Assembly: GCA_947475995.1 (NCBI GenBank)
Contig: CANJNI010000001.1
Coordinates: 164,222 to 228,221, forward strand
Source: Beijerinckiaceae bacterium
GTDB lineage: Bacteria; Pseudomonadota; Alphaproteobacteria; Rhizobiales; Beijerinckiaceae
Direction: 5' to 3'
Length of the DNA: 64,000 nt
Part shown: one piece after another, positions 1 through 8,439 of the stretch
Position numbering within the stretch: position 1 is the stretch's first letter
How the letters are laid out: every line of letters starts with the position of its first letter
Notes under the pieces: model-generated
What the model was told of the DNA's origin: nothing
The model's input: the letters and a program-made list of their open reading frames with translations, nothing else
Database searches by the model: none
Made by a program: the position numbers and the translations under genes

Positions 1-8
1 AGAGAGCC

Positions 9-1112
9 ATGAACGCTATGCAGAGAACATCCGCCCTGTTGGGCGCGGTCGCGGCGCTTTCGCTGTCCCTTGCGGGCGCGGCGCTGGCGGCGGGCTGGGA
101 CGACGGCGGCGGCGAGGCCTGGCAGAAGGTGCTGGAAGCCGCAAAGAAGGAAGGGCCGGTGGTGGTGCTCGGGCGCCCCGACCTCGGCAAGCCTTTTGCT
201 GAAGGCTTCAAGCGCGACACAGGCCTCAGCATGGAATATCTGGGCGGACAGACCCGCGAGTTGCAATCGCGCTTCCGTCGCGAAGTGGCGTCCGGCAACG
301 TACTCAGCGACGCCATTCTGGGCGGCGAGACCGCCGTCGACATGATCGCCCCGGACTATCTGATGTCGCTTGCCGACAAGATCATGTTGCCGGGCGTCAA
401 GGACGGCAAGAACTGGATCAACGGCCACATGCAGTGGGGCGACAACAAGCAGACCTATCTGTTTATCGGCGGTGAATATGTTCACGGCTGGCCGGTGCTC
501 AACACCAACCTGATCAAGCCCGGCGAAGTGCGCGTCTGGGAAGATATGCTGAAGCCCCAGTTCAAGGGGAAGATCGTGGCGTTCGATCCGCGCGAGGGCG
601 CGGGCGGCGCGGCGGCGGCCTATATCATCGAGACGAAGGGCATCGAGTTCTACAAGAAGCTCTACAAGGATCAGGAGATGGTGCTGGCGCGCGACGGGCG
701 TCAGGTCGTCGAGTGGCTGGCGCGCGGTTCGCATTCGATAGCGCTGGGCGCAGTGCCGCCGGATGTGGAATATTTCCGTAACGCGGGCATGAAGCAGCTT
801 GTCGTCACCCCGATGGAGGACGGCCCCGGCACCTTGCTGGGCGGCAGCGCAGTGCTGACGATCGCCAAGAAAGCCCCGCACCCGAACGCCGCAACCGTGT
901 TCCTGAACTGGTACGCCAGCAAGCCCGGCCAGGAAGCATTCAGCGCCACATGGCGCACGCCCTCCAACCGCACCGACGTGGTCGTGGCGAGCGTGCCGGA
1001 CTATGTGAAGCCCGTCGCAGGCAAGAAATATCTCGAACAATATCGCGAGGACTGGTGGATGCAGCGCCGGACCGTGATCGAAAAGCAGCTTGAAGAACTT
1101 CTCGGCAAGTAA
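9..1112 (+). CDS. ABC transporter substrate-binding protein (iron(III)/polyamine-type fold)
   Basis: 367-residue periplasmic solute-binding protein. It opens with a Sec signal peptide (hydrophobic stretch about residues 9-27, ending ALA-A), followed by the start typical of this family, a helix with AAKKEGPVVV. The C-terminal half has the usual GGSAVLTIAKKAPHPNAATVF segment seen in extracellular solute-binding proteins of the Fbp/Pot class. The start is set by GAGAG six to eight bases before the ATG; a second in-frame ATG lies three codons on. No permease or ATPase lies next to it in the window, although the gene sits at the window edge and more could lie to the left. It precedes the amidohydrolase at 1175 by 62 bases on the same strand, so the ligand is probably that pathway's substrate, perhaps an aromatic ring-cleavage acid. 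The ligand itself is inferred only from context. Confidence 0.85.
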   Translation: MNAMQRTSALLGAVAALSLSLAGAALAAGWDDGGGEAWQKVLEAAKKEGPVVVLGRPDLGKPFAEGFKRDTGLSMEYLGGQTRELQSRFRREVASGNVLSDAILGGETAVDMIAPDYLMSLADKIMLPGVKDGKNWINGHMQWGDNKQTYLFIGGEYVHGWPVLNTNLIKPGEVRVWEDMLKPQFKGKIVAFDPREGAGGAAAAYIIETKGIEFYKKLYKDQEMVLARDGRQVVEWLARGSHSIALGAVPPDVEYFRNAGMKQLVVTPMEDGPGTLLGGSAVLTIAKKAPHPNAATVFLNWYASKPGQEAFSATWRTPSNRTDVVVASVPDYVKPVAGKKYLEQYREDWWMQRRTVIEKQLEELLGK

Positions 1113-1118
1113 GCGGCT

Positions 1119-1147
1119 GAGGGTGCGCCAGCAAATGGCGCGCCCTC
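1119..1147 (+). other. Intercistronic RNA hairpin
   Basis: GAGGGTGCGCCA and TGGCGCGCCCTC form a 12-bp stem (one U-G wobble in RNA) with a 5-base loop, 7 bases after the stop codon of the binding-protein gene. It has no T-run, so it more likely shields the 3' end of the upstream message, giving more binding protein than enzyme, than acts as a full terminator. Confidence 0.5.
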
Positions 1148-1174
1148 GCTTCAAAATCAAACAGGAAGAAACGC

Positions 1175-2272
1175 ATGTATCTGGGCAAGAAAGTCATTTG
1201 CACGCACGGTCATATTTCGACGCCTGTGCATTTTCGCGGATATGCGGCAAACCTCATCGCGCTGCGCAATCCGGGCGGCGACGATCTGAAGATTCCCGAA
1301 GGCCCCATGCGTGAAGCCATGAACCGGCATTTGCAAATGCTGGACGAACGCGACATCGACGTCCAGCTCATCTCGCCGCGTCCGGTGGCGATGTTGCACT
1401 GGGAGCGGCCGTTCATTCAGGAGAAATGGGCGCGCACCACCAACGATACGATCGCCGAACAGTGCCGCATGGAGAAGCGCTTCGTGGGCGTCGCGCAGCT
1501 TCCGCAAGCGCCCGGGCTGAACATCCGCAAGTGCGTTTCGGAGCTTGAATATGCGATCAAGGACCTCGGCTTCGTGGGCGCCACCCTGAACCCCGATCCT
1601 GCGGGTGACCGCCAGTCGCCGGGACTGGACGATGAAGCCTGGTTCCCGATCTACGAGGCTGCGCAGGATCTCGACGCCACGCTCATCGTTCATCCGTCCG
1701 TGTCGAAAGACCCGCGCATCGAGCGGCTGCCGCATTCCTACCAGTACAACAACCTCACGGAAGAAACGCTGGCGACGCTGCTGCTCGAACAGGGCTCGGT
1801 GTTCGAGCGCTTCCCGAAACTGCGGATCGTGATCTGTCATTGCGGCGGCGCGCTGCGCCGGCTGCAAGCGAATGGGGACGCCTATGACGCATGTCTGCCG
1901 AAAGACGCTCCGGGCAACAAGATCGGATCAAGCGGACAGGAGTCCGGCGGCCAGGTCGGTACGGGCCGCGTGCGCCGCGCCAAGAAGCCGAAGCCGGACC
2001 TGAGGAACAATCTGTTCTTCGACACCTGCGCTTACGATCCGTGGTTTCTGGGAGCCGCGATCCATCAGCGTGGTCCGGCCCAGATGGTCTTCGGCAGCGA
2101 AGTTCCCGGCTCGGGATCAGCGATGCAAAATCCCTTCACGGGACGACCGTCGGACGATGTGGTCGCGACGATCAACAAGTTCGACTTCCTCACCGAACAG
2201 CAACGGGTCGACATTTATCACAACAACCCCCGCAAGGTTTTCCCGCTGATGGAGAAGCTGGGGCTGTTCTAG
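1175..2272 (+). CDS. Amidohydrolase-superfamily protein, 4-oxalomesaconate hydratase (LigJ)-like
   Basis: 365 residues in the amidohydrolase-2 (ACMSD-related) fold. Visible metal-site elements are HxH at residues 11-13, His173 (IVHPS), His222 (CHCGG), Asp283 (FFDTCAYD) and FGSEVPG at about 307-313. Most relatives have Asp in the last motif (GSDxP); the Glu here matches what is known of the zinc-dependent hydratase LigJ, which uses Glu as a ligand and hydrates 4-oxalomesaconate in protocatechuate/gallate 4,5-cleavage. That makes a hydratase more likely than a decarboxylase, but substrate is inferred. Residues about 231-276 form a polar, Gly/Lys-rich insertion between the CHCGG motif and the next strand. 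The start is supported by AGGAAG before the ATG. It follows the binding protein at 9 and converges on the FAD monooxygenase. Confidence 0.72.
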   Translation: MYLGKKVICTHGHISTPVHFRGYAANLIALRNPGGDDLKIPEGPMREAMNRHLQMLDERDIDVQLISPRPVAMLHWERPFIQEKWARTTNDTIAEQCRMEKRFVGVAQLPQAPGLNIRKCVSELEYAIKDLGFVGATLNPDPAGDRQSPGLDDEAWFPIYEAAQDLDATLIVHPSVSKDPRIERLPHSYQYNNLTEETLATLLLEQGSVFERFPKLRIVICHCGGALRRLQANGDAYDACLPKDAPGNKIGSSGQESGGQVGTGRVRRAKKPKPDLRNNLFFDTCAYDPWFLGAAIHQRGPAQMVFGSEVPGSGSAMQNPFTGRPSDDVVATINKFDFLTEQQRVDIYHNNPRKVFPLMEKLGLF

Positions 2273-2285
2273 TCGCCATGCCGTG

Positions 2286-2323
2286 CGTCCCCTCCGGTTC
2301 ATCGCGCCCGAACGGAGGGGACG
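2286..2323. terminator. Bidirectional hairpin between convergent genes
   Basis: CGTCCCCTCCGGTTC (2286-2300) pairs with GAACGGAGGGGACG (2310-2323) with a single bulged base and a short loop. It sits in the 58-base gap between the stop codons of the amidohydrolase (plus) and the monooxygenase (minus). No T-tract on either side, so efficiency is uncertain. Confidence 0.55.
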
Positions 2324-2330
2324 ACGCGCC

Positions 2331-3944
2331 TCAATGGCCGGTCGCGATCGCGTCGACTTCCGCCGCATCGTCCGGGGCCGCATTGCCGCGCCAGACGATG
2401 TGCATGTCGGGCCGCAGCAAAAGCAGGTCGTAACCGTAGAGGTCGCGGGCGATCTGATCAGGAATATCCAGCACCGTCACCGGCGCCCCATAGCCCGCAA
2501 TGGCCTTTTGCAAATGGCTTGTGTCGATCTTCGTACCGCCGAGACGGATGATCGTGTAGCCGAAGGCCGGCAGATGATCCTGCACGGCGGACCCGTCGTT
2601 GAGCCAGACATGCGGCAGACGTGCGCCGGGCCACGTGGTCGGCTCGTAGGTGCGGAACAGATGTTCAGGGCCGCCCGGCACATCGCAGATGATGGGCGAG
2701 GCCACATAACGATAGCCGAGTTCCGCCCCGACCATCTCGTTCGTCTTTCGCTGCTCGACATCCGCGACGGCGGCGAGAATTTCGCGCGACTGCTTTCCTT
2801 CCGGCGTGCGGTCGTTGATGTTGGGCTGCCACATGGAACGCCACTTGCGGCGGCCGAGCGTCGCATAGCGTGATGCGCCGACGTTGCGGTCGCCAATCTG
2901 GCGACGTTCGAATTCGTAGGACGGCAGCAGGTTCGGGCCGCCCCATCCCTTCAGCACGGCTTCGAGTTTCCACGCCAGATCAATCGCGTCGCCCGCGCCG
3001 GAATTCATCCCGAGGCCGCCGGTCGGTATCACGAGATGCACGGCGTCGCCCGCGAGGAACACGCGGTCCTTCTGGTATTTCTCCGCCACCAGCAGGTTTT
3101 GCCGCCACGGATTGCAGGACAGCATTTCGTATTTCACCGGCACGCCGACGGTCTTTTCAAACTGGCGCTTCATGGCTTCGTCGCTGTCGACGACGGAGTG
3201 AAGCGTCCAGTGCTTCGTCGAATCCTGCATGATCAGGAAGGTCGATTTGTCGTCGGCCACATGATAGTGGCGCCCGCGTCCGGGGCCGTTGCCCATCGGC
3301 AACTTGTCGGCGAGTTCCTCGCAATAATAGAGCGCCTGCCGCAGGCCCAGCGAATTGGCCTCGCCGTGCAGGCGAATGCCGAGCGCGTGACGCACCGGGC
3401 TCGCGCCGCCATCGCAGCCGACCACATAGGCCGAGCGCAGAACGCTTTCGGAGCCATCGGGATTTCGGATGCGCGTCGAGACTCCCTGCTCGTCCTGTTC
3501 AAGCGACAGGAATTGCGTGCTCCAGCGCATCGTGATGGCGGGAATCCTTTCGCATTCTTCCTTCAGCAGCGGCTCGAGCGTGTATTGCGAGATCAACTGA
3601 TAGGGTTCGAGCGGGACGGAGCCATCGGTGGTGTTGCGAATGTCGAATTCGGCCTCGGCGACGGACGGATAGGGCAAGCGAAGCAGCGGCGGCTTCGTCA
3701 TGTCCTCGATGACATAGACATCCATCGGCCAGTTGCGGTCGAGACCCGCGGCGCGAACCTTCTTCGAGATGCCGAGACGACGGTAGATTTCCATCGTGCG
3801 GGCGTTGATGCGCTCCATCTTCGGCAGGAAGGCCGGCTTCTCCTTCTGCTCGATGACCATCGTCCGGATGCCGCGACGGCCAAGGTCCAGCGCCAGCGTC
3901 ATCCCGCCCGGCCCTGCGCCGACGATCAAAACCTGCGTATCCAT
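2331..3944 (-). CDS. FAD-dependent monooxygenase (class A, PheA/TfdB/MhpA-like)
   Basis: 537-residue single-component flavoprotein monooxygenase that would hydroxylate an aromatic acid or phenol using NAD(P)H and O2. Seen: the dinucleotide-binding GxGxxG at residues 9-14, the DG motif (VVGCDGGASPVR) near residue 170 and the GD motif (FLAGDAVHLV followed by GGLGMNSGAGDA) near residue 300. A C-terminal thioredoxin-like domain of about 100 residues follows, as in phenol hydroxylase relatives. The reading frame is open 19 codons further upstream, but ATG at 3944 is preceded by GGAGG at the right spacing. It lies 100 bases downstream of the IclR gene on the same strand, in an AT-rich gap likely to hold its promoter. 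Exact substrate is not recognisable. Confidence 0.82.
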   Translation of the reverse strand: MDTQVLIVGAGPGGMTLALDLGRRGIRTMVIEQKEKPAFLPKMERINARTMEIYRRLGISKKVRAAGLDRNWPMDVYVIEDMTKPPLLRLPYPSVAEAEFDIRNTTDGSVPLEPYQLISQYTLEPLLKEECERIPAITMRWSTQFLSLEQDEQGVSTRIRNPDGSESVLRSAYVVGCDGGASPVRHALGIRLHGEANSLGLRQALYYCEELADKLPMGNGPGRGRHYHVADDKSTFLIMQDSTKHWTLHSVVDSDEAMKRQFEKTVGVPVKYEMLSCNPWRQNLLVAEKYQKDRVFLAGDAVHLVIPTGGLGMNSGAGDAIDLAWKLEAVLKGWGGPNLLPSYEFERRQIGDRNVGASRYATLGRRKWRSMWQPNINDRTPEGKQSREILAAVADVEQRKTNEMVGAELGYRYVASPIICDVPGGPEHLFRTYEPTTWPGARLPHVWLNDGSAVQDHLPAFGYTIIRLGGTKIDTSHLQKAIAGYGAPVTVLDIPDQIARDLYGYDLLLLRPDMHIVWRGNAAPDDAAEVDAIATGH

Positions 3945-4044
3945 CCGTTTCCTCCACATGTGGCGTGGGGAAATCATCGGCCATTCGACCCGGGCGGTCA
4001 ATTGAAATATATCAAAATCCCAAATTATGCGAATTATCGACTAT

Positions 4045-4860
4045 CTATGGTTGGCCGAAATCCCGATCTTCCGCCCCGTTCATCTCGGGCGAATTGTCGC
4101 GTGCGATCGCTTTGGTCACGATGGCTGCGCCGAACACGACCCGGTCCGCAATGGTCCGCAGACGGTCCTGCGCCAATTGCGCCTGGCCGACTGTGATGCT
4201 CAGGCTCCCCAGAACAGAGCCGCGACGGTCGAACACCGGCGCCGCAATGCCGGTGACGCCGGGCGTCACATCTGCAGCGGTGGAATCCCAACCCTGCTGG
4301 CGAATGTCGCGCAGGATGGCCCGGGCCGTGTCGAGCGATGCGCCGTAGCCAGCCGCCTCGAAATCAGCAGCCTGGGCGGCGTGAAGCTTGCGGATCGCCG
4401 CCAGCGGCATGTTCGCCAGAATGATCCGGGAGGCCGCGCCGCGCAGCAGCGGCCGCGACTTGCCGCGCTCGTAATTGCTCTGGAATGTCTGCGTATTCTG
4501 CTCCTGATGAACACACAGCACGCGGTCCCGGTAGCGCCGGCACAGCAGCGCGATTCCCGGCACAGTCTCGACCAGTTGCGCCATGACCGGGCGGGCGGCG
4601 ACGATCATCGGATCGCGCTGGCGCATCTGGTAATCCAGTTCGGCGATGCGCGGCCCGAGCGTGTAGCCGATGTCCGGCAGGGACGTCAGCAGGCCCGCAT
4701 CGGTCAGGACTTTCAGATAGCGATAGAGGGTGGAACGCGTGAGTCCGAGACGGGCGTGCAAATCCTCGATGGCCCATTCCATGCGCGACCCGTCGAACAG
4801 GTCCAGAATGTTGATCATGCGTTCGAGGCTGGTCATGGGCGCATCCTTGATCTCAGCCAT
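4045..4860 (-). CDS. IclR family transcriptional regulator
   Basis: 271-residue regulator. The N-terminal winged helix-turn-helix covers about residues 8-70 (TSLERMINILDLF, then LGLTRSTLYRYLKVLTDAGLL) and the C-terminal effector-binding domain covers about 85-260, including RGKSRPLLRGAASRIILA and GITGIAAPVFD-like strands. IclR proteins of this type commonly control aromatic-acid catabolic genes and bind a pathway acid. An in-frame TTG lies three codons earlier; the ATG at 4860 is preferred, though no strong Shine-Dalgarno sequence is visible. Its position just upstream of the FAD monooxygenase suggests that the monooxygenase, and perhaps the LigJ-like gene, are its targets. Confidence 0.88.
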   Translation of the reverse strand: MAEIKDAPMTSLERMINILDLFDGSRMEWAIEDLHARLGLTRSTLYRYLKVLTDAGLLTSLPDIGYTLGPRIAELDYQMRQRDPMIVAARPVMAQLVETVPGIALLCRRYRDRVLCVHQEQNTQTFQSNYERGKSRPLLRGAASRIILANMPLAAIRKLHAAQAADFEAAGYGASLDTARAILRDIRQQGWDSTAADVTPGVTGIAAPVFDRRGSVLGSLSITVGQAQLAQDRLRTIADRVVFGAAIVTKAIARDNSPEMNGAEDRDFGQP

Positions 4861-4911
4861 ATTTGACAAAGATCAAGTCAGTTCAAGCTGTTCCGCGACG
4901 ATTGTCGCCGA

Positions 4912-6132
4912 TTATAATTCCAAATCGCGGGATTTCAAATATTCGGATGCGCCGCGTCCTGCGGCCCTCCCCGTGGCGAAACAGGCCTGAAGAAGGTAGC
5001 CGCCCGTCGGGGCTTCCCAGTCGAGCATCTCGCCGCAGCAAAAGACGCCCGGCAAAGCGCGCAGCATGAAGTCGTGGTCCAGAGCCTCGAACGGGACGCC
5101 GCCTGCGGTCGAGATAGCCCGCTCGATCGGGCGGATGCCGGTCAGGTTGATCGGCACATTCCTGATCCGCGCCGCCAGTTCGGCTGGATCGTCCGGCAGG
5201 GGACCTGCTTCCCGCAACAGCCCAATGGCGACCGGCGAGAGGCCAGCGGCCTTGCGCAGGAAGGTCGAAAGGGTCTGCTTGCCGCGCGGCGCAGACAGTT
5301 TTCGCGCCAGCGCATCGGGCGGCGTATCGGGACGCAGGTCGATCGTCAGGGTTGCGGAGCCGTCGCGCGAAACAGCGTCTCGCAGCGGCGCGGACAGCGC
5401 ATAGATGGCGCTGCCCTCGAGCCCGTTCGTCGTGACGAGCGCCTCGCCTTTCAGGGTGCGGCCCTCGAATGTCAGCGCGATGGATTTCAGCGGCTCTCCC
5501 GCAAAGCGCGTCTTCATAACGTCCGACCATCGAACGTCGAAACCGCAATTGGCAGGCCGCAGGGGGGCCACGCGGACGCCACGAGCGGACAGGAGTGCGG
5601 CCCAACCGCCGTCCGCACCCAGCTTCGGCCATGATGCTCCGCCGAGGGCCAGAACGGCAGCGTCGGCATGGACCGACGCCTCGCCTTCCGGCGTCGCAAA
5701 TTGCAGCGCGCCGTCGCTGCGCCAACCGCGCCACTCATGACGCAGTTTCACCTCGACACCTTGCGATCCCAGTCGCCGCAGCCACGCGCGCAGCAGCGGC
5801 GAAGCCTTGAAGCTCTTCGGAAAGACACGCCCGCTGGAACCCACAAAGGTCGGCTCTCCAAGCGCCTCGCACCAGTCGCGGACCGCCTGCGGCGGAAACG
5901 CCTGCAGGGCCGCTGCGAGATCGCCCGAACGCTCGCGATAGCGTAACAGAAAGGGATCGAAGTCTTCGCTGTGCGTGATGTTCAGCCCGCCGCGTCCGGC
6001 CATCAGGAACTTGCGGCCGAGGCTGGGCATGCGATCGTAGATGACGACGCGCGCGCCCGCGCCGGCGAGGACTTCGGCGGCCATCAGACCCGCAGGTCCG
6101 CCCCCTATGATGGCGACGTTCAGAATGTGCAC
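4912..6132 (-). CDS. BaiN/HI0933-like FAD-dependent oxidoreductase
   Basis: About 406 residues, a flavoprotein of the HI0933/YhiN type (TIGR03862-like). It begins with VAIIGGGPAGLMAAEVLA (FAD-binding Rossmann motif), then GRKFLMAGRGGLNITHSE, a signature of this family, and ends with GVFCCGEMLDWEAPTGGYLLQAC, the C-terminal FAD-binding segment. The biochemical role of this subgroup is not established; some members reduce steroid or flavonoid double bonds. The likely start is a GTG at 6132 that overlaps the stop codon of gshA; an ATG 11 codons upstream, inside gshA, is an alternative. The overlap implies co-expression with gshA. Confidence 0.8.
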   Translation of the reverse strand: MHILNVAIIGGGPAGLMAAEVLAGAGARVVIYDRMPSLGRKFLMAGRGGLNITHSEDFDPFLLRYRERSGDLAAALQAFPPQAVRDWCEALGEPTFVGSSGRVFPKSFKASPLLRAWLRRLGSQGVEVKLRHEWRGWRSDGALQFATPEGEASVHADAAVLALGGASWPKLGADGGWAALLSARGVRVAPLRPANCGFDVRWSDVMKTRFAGEPLKSIALTFEGRTLKGEALVTTNGLEGSAIYALSAPLRDAVSRDGSATLTIDLRPDTPPDALARKLSAPRGKQTLSTFLRKAAGLSPVAIGLLREAGPLPDDPAELAARIRNVPINLTGIRPIERAISTAGGVPFEALDHDFMLRALPGVFCCGEMLDWEAPTGGYLLQACFATGRAAGRGASEYLKSRDLEL

Positions 6133-7502
6133 TCCGTGAAGACGCGCGACAGATCGCGTTTCCACGGGCCTTCATACAGGTCGAGCAGGTCCTGCGCGGC
6201 GACGCGGCCGGAGGCGATGCGGGCGTCGAGCAGATCGACAAACTTCGTTTCGTCTTCGCCATTCGCATTGCGGCGGCCACGCGCTGCGAGTCCGGCCCGC
6301 GCGATCTTCAATGCGTCGCGCCCCACATCCTGCAGCGAGCGGCCCTTGATCGTGGCGCGAAGCGCCTGCGACGGAACCGCGTCACGCAAAGACTGACGCT
6401 CCACGGCCGACCAGCCCTTCACCAGATCCCATGCGGCATCGAGCGCGGCGGAATCATAGAGCAGTCCAACAAAGAAGGCTGACAGCGCCGCAATATGCTG
6501 TGGTCCGCCCACATCGGCGCCGCGCATCTCGATGTAGCGCTTGAGGCGGACTTCGGGAAAGATCGTCGATAGGTGGTTCGCCCAGTCCGACATCGTGGCG
6601 CGCTCGCCCGGCAACCCGGCGAGCCTGCCATCGAGCAGATCGCGGAAGCTTGCGCCGGTCACGTCGTGATAAGTATCGCCGCGCTTGACGAAATACATCG
6701 GCACATCGAGCGCATAATCCACATAGCGCTCGAAGCTCATGCCGTCCTCGAACACGAAGGGCAGCATTCCGGCGCGGTTGTTGTCGGTGTCGCGCCAGAT
6801 TTCGGATCGCTCCGACAGCCGACCGTTCGGCTTGCCGTCCGTGAAGGGCGAATTGGCGAACAGTGCCGTCGCCAGCGGCTGCAGCGCGAGCGAAACGCGC
6901 ATCTTCTTCACCATGTCGGCTTCGCTGGCGAAATCCAGATTCACCTGCACGGTGCTGGTCCGGTACATCATGTCGAGGCCGCGCGTGCCGACCTTCGGCA
7001 TGTAGGCCGTCATGATCTTGTAGCGGCTCTTGGGCATGCGGGGCGTCTGTTCGAAGGTCCAGACTGGGCTCATCCCGAGATCGAGATAGCCGACGCCGAG
7101 CGGGGCGCTGACGCGCTTCACCTGCTCCAGATGCTGCGCAAGTTCGGCGGCTGTCTCATGAACATTGTCGAGCGGCGCGCCAGAGAGTTCGAACTGCCCG
7201 CCGGGCTCGAGCGAGATCGCCCCAAGGCCCTTGGGGTCCGCCAGCCCGATCAGCGCATCACGGTCGATGATAGGCTCCCAGCCGGTTTCCCGCTGCATGC
7301 CTTCCAGAACGGCGCGAATTCCGTTGTGACGGCCGGGTTGGCCTTCGTACGGAACCGGGGAATGGTCAGCCGTGTAAAACGGAACCTTCTCGTGCTCCGT
7401 CCCAAGGCGGAATTCGGAAGCGGGTTTGCAGCCCGCCTCGAACCACGCAACGAGTTCGTCCCGCGAAGTAATCGGTGTCGTATCGGTAACGTCTCGAGCC
7501 AT
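6120..7502 (-). CDS. gshA: Glutamate--cysteine ligase
   Basis: 460 residues, the plant/alphaproteobacterial class of glutamate-cysteine ligase, the ATP-dependent first step of glutathione synthesis. Characteristic stretches include FRLGTEHEKVPFY near residue 30, ISLEPGGQFELSGAPL near 110, MTAYMPKVGTRGLDMMYRT near 175 and the YIEMRGADVGG motif near 340, which bind ATP, magnesium and glutamate. The open frame starts 12 codons earlier, but ATG at 7502 (MARDVTDTTPITSRDELV) matches the family N-terminus. The stop codon overlaps the start of the BaiN-like flavoprotein, so the two are likely co-transcribed. Confidence 0.93.
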   Translation of the reverse strand: MARDVTDTTPITSRDELVAWFEAGCKPASEFRLGTEHEKVPFYTADHSPVPYEGQPGRHNGIRAVLEGMQRETGWEPIIDRDALIGLADPKGLGAISLEPGGQFELSGAPLDNVHETAAELAQHLEQVKRVSAPLGVGYLDLGMSPVWTFEQTPRMPKSRYKIMTAYMPKVGTRGLDMMYRTSTVQVNLDFASEADMVKKMRVSLALQPLATALFANSPFTDGKPNGRLSERSEIWRDTDNNRAGMLPFVFEDGMSFERYVDYALDVPMYFVKRGDTYHDVTGASFRDLLDGRLAGLPGERATMSDWANHLSTIFPEVRLKRYIEMRGADVGGPQHIAALSAFFVGLLYDSAALDAAWDLVKGWSAVERQSLRDAVPSQALRATIKGRSLQDVGRDALKIARAGLAARGRRNANGEDETKFVDLLDARIASGRVAAQDLLDLYEGPWKRDLSRVFTECTF

Positions 7503-7734
7503 CGGGTGCTTATAGACAGGTTCCGCCGGTCGCGCCAACGCCCTCGCGGCGCCTCCGCATTCCGGCCTTGATCACATTCAGCAAGCGATGCGGGGACGCC
7601 CCGCTTTCTGTGCTCAGATTAGGCATTCGGTAGGCATGAAGGGCCGGAAATCACCTGTGACGCAATCACGAGATAAATCGTTAAGGTGCTGTTGACCCGC
7701 CACGCGCACGATCAGATCGTCTAAGAGGACCCAG

Positions 7735-7899
7735 ATGCGCAGGTTGCGGCAATTCCTGAGTGACGAGCAAGGCGCGACCGTGATCGAGTACTGCTTCATC
7801 GCGTGCATGATCTCGGTCCTGATCGTTGCCGGCGTGACCGCCATCGGCGGCAACCTCCAGACGAAATTCCTCGGCCCGCTGGCCAACGGCTTTCCGTAG
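7735..7899 (+). CDS. Flp/PilA family type IVb pilin
   Basis: A 54-residue prepilin. It has a short basic N-terminus (MRRLRQFLSDEQ), the TadV/CpaA-type processing site G-ATVIEY (residues 13-19, with the conserved Glu and Tyr), and one hydrophobic helix of about 25 residues (CFIACMISVLIVAGVTAIGG). Length and layout match Flp pilins, although Cys20 and Cys24 in the helix are unusual. The ATG is preceded by AGAGGA. No tad/cpa secretion gene is nearby, so the pilin would rely on machinery encoded elsewhere. It ends 3 bases from the converging DUF937 gene. Confidence 0.85.
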   Translation: MRRLRQFLSDEQGATVIEYCFIACMISVLIVAGVTAIGGNLQTKFLGPLANGFP

Positions 7900-7902
7900 G
7901 AG

Positions 7903-8439
7903 CTATCGCCGGTTGTTGAAGAAAATCTGGCTCAGCACGTCATTGATGTCCGGTTGCTGTGTGGACGCCGCCGGTTTCGTTCCCGGATTGAACATTTTCC
8001 CGAAAGCGTCCAGCCCGGCCTGAACCAGCGCCGGATCAATGCCGCCCGGCGCAGCCTCGCGCGGCGCGGCCTTCGGCTGTTGGCCGCCCAGCATCCCGCC
8101 CAGAATGTCGCCAAGGCCGCCGGCTCCGCCTGCCTGCTTCTGCGCGCCGCCGAGCATTCCGCCCAGGACGCCGCCCAGAACGTCTCCAAGTCCGCCTGCC
8201 GGAGGATGGGAATCGGCCTTCTGCTTCGCGCCGCCTGCCGGTTGCCCCAGCATCTGCCCCAGCAAATCTCCGAAGCCGCCCTGCCCGGCCATTTGGCCCA
8301 ATTGGCCGAAAAGCCCGCCAAGACCCTGATTCTGAAGCGACTTCATTACCCCGCCCATGACCATTGAGGCGATGACGGGGAGCATCTGCTTGAGGATTGT
8401 CTGGCTGACGCCGGTCATCTGGGCCGCGTGCGCCGCCAC
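7903..8439 (-). CDS. C-terminal part of a split DUF937 protein
   Basis: 178-residue frame that starts at a GTG immediately after, and in the same frame as, the amber stop of the frame at 8440. Its first 40 residues (AAHAAQMTGVSQTILKQMLPVIASMVMGG as seen) are the natural continuation of a DUF937 domain, so this is the second half of one ancestral gene. The rest is a Gly/Gln-rich repeat built on GGLGDxLGGxLGGML units, followed by a Pro/Ala linker and GIDPALVQAGLDAFGKMFNPG. It could be translated by reinitiation at the GTG or by amber read-through, or the whole gene may be decaying. The function of DUF937 is unknown. Confidence 0.6.
   Translation of the reverse strand: MAAHAAQMTGVSQTILKQMLPVIASMVMGGVMKSLQNQGLGGLFGQLGQMAGQGGFGDLLGQMLGQPAGGAKQKADSHPPAGGLGDVLGGVLGGMLGGAQKQAGGAGGLGDILGGMLGGQQPKAAPREAAPGGIDPALVQAGLDAFGKMFNPGTKPAASTQQPDINDVLSQIFFNNRR

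Noticed and set aside
4002..4015. TTGAAATATATCAA as an IclR operator
   Set aside because: Symmetry is limited to four bases per arm plus an AT core in an AT-rich stretch; too weak to list as a site, although the gap must hold the monooxygenase promoter.
7590..7604. GCGGGG-AC-GCCCCGC-type hairpin between gshA and the Flp pilin gene
   Set aside because: No gene on the plus strand ends before it, and it lies upstream of the gshA start on the minus strand; likely chance in GC-rich DNA.
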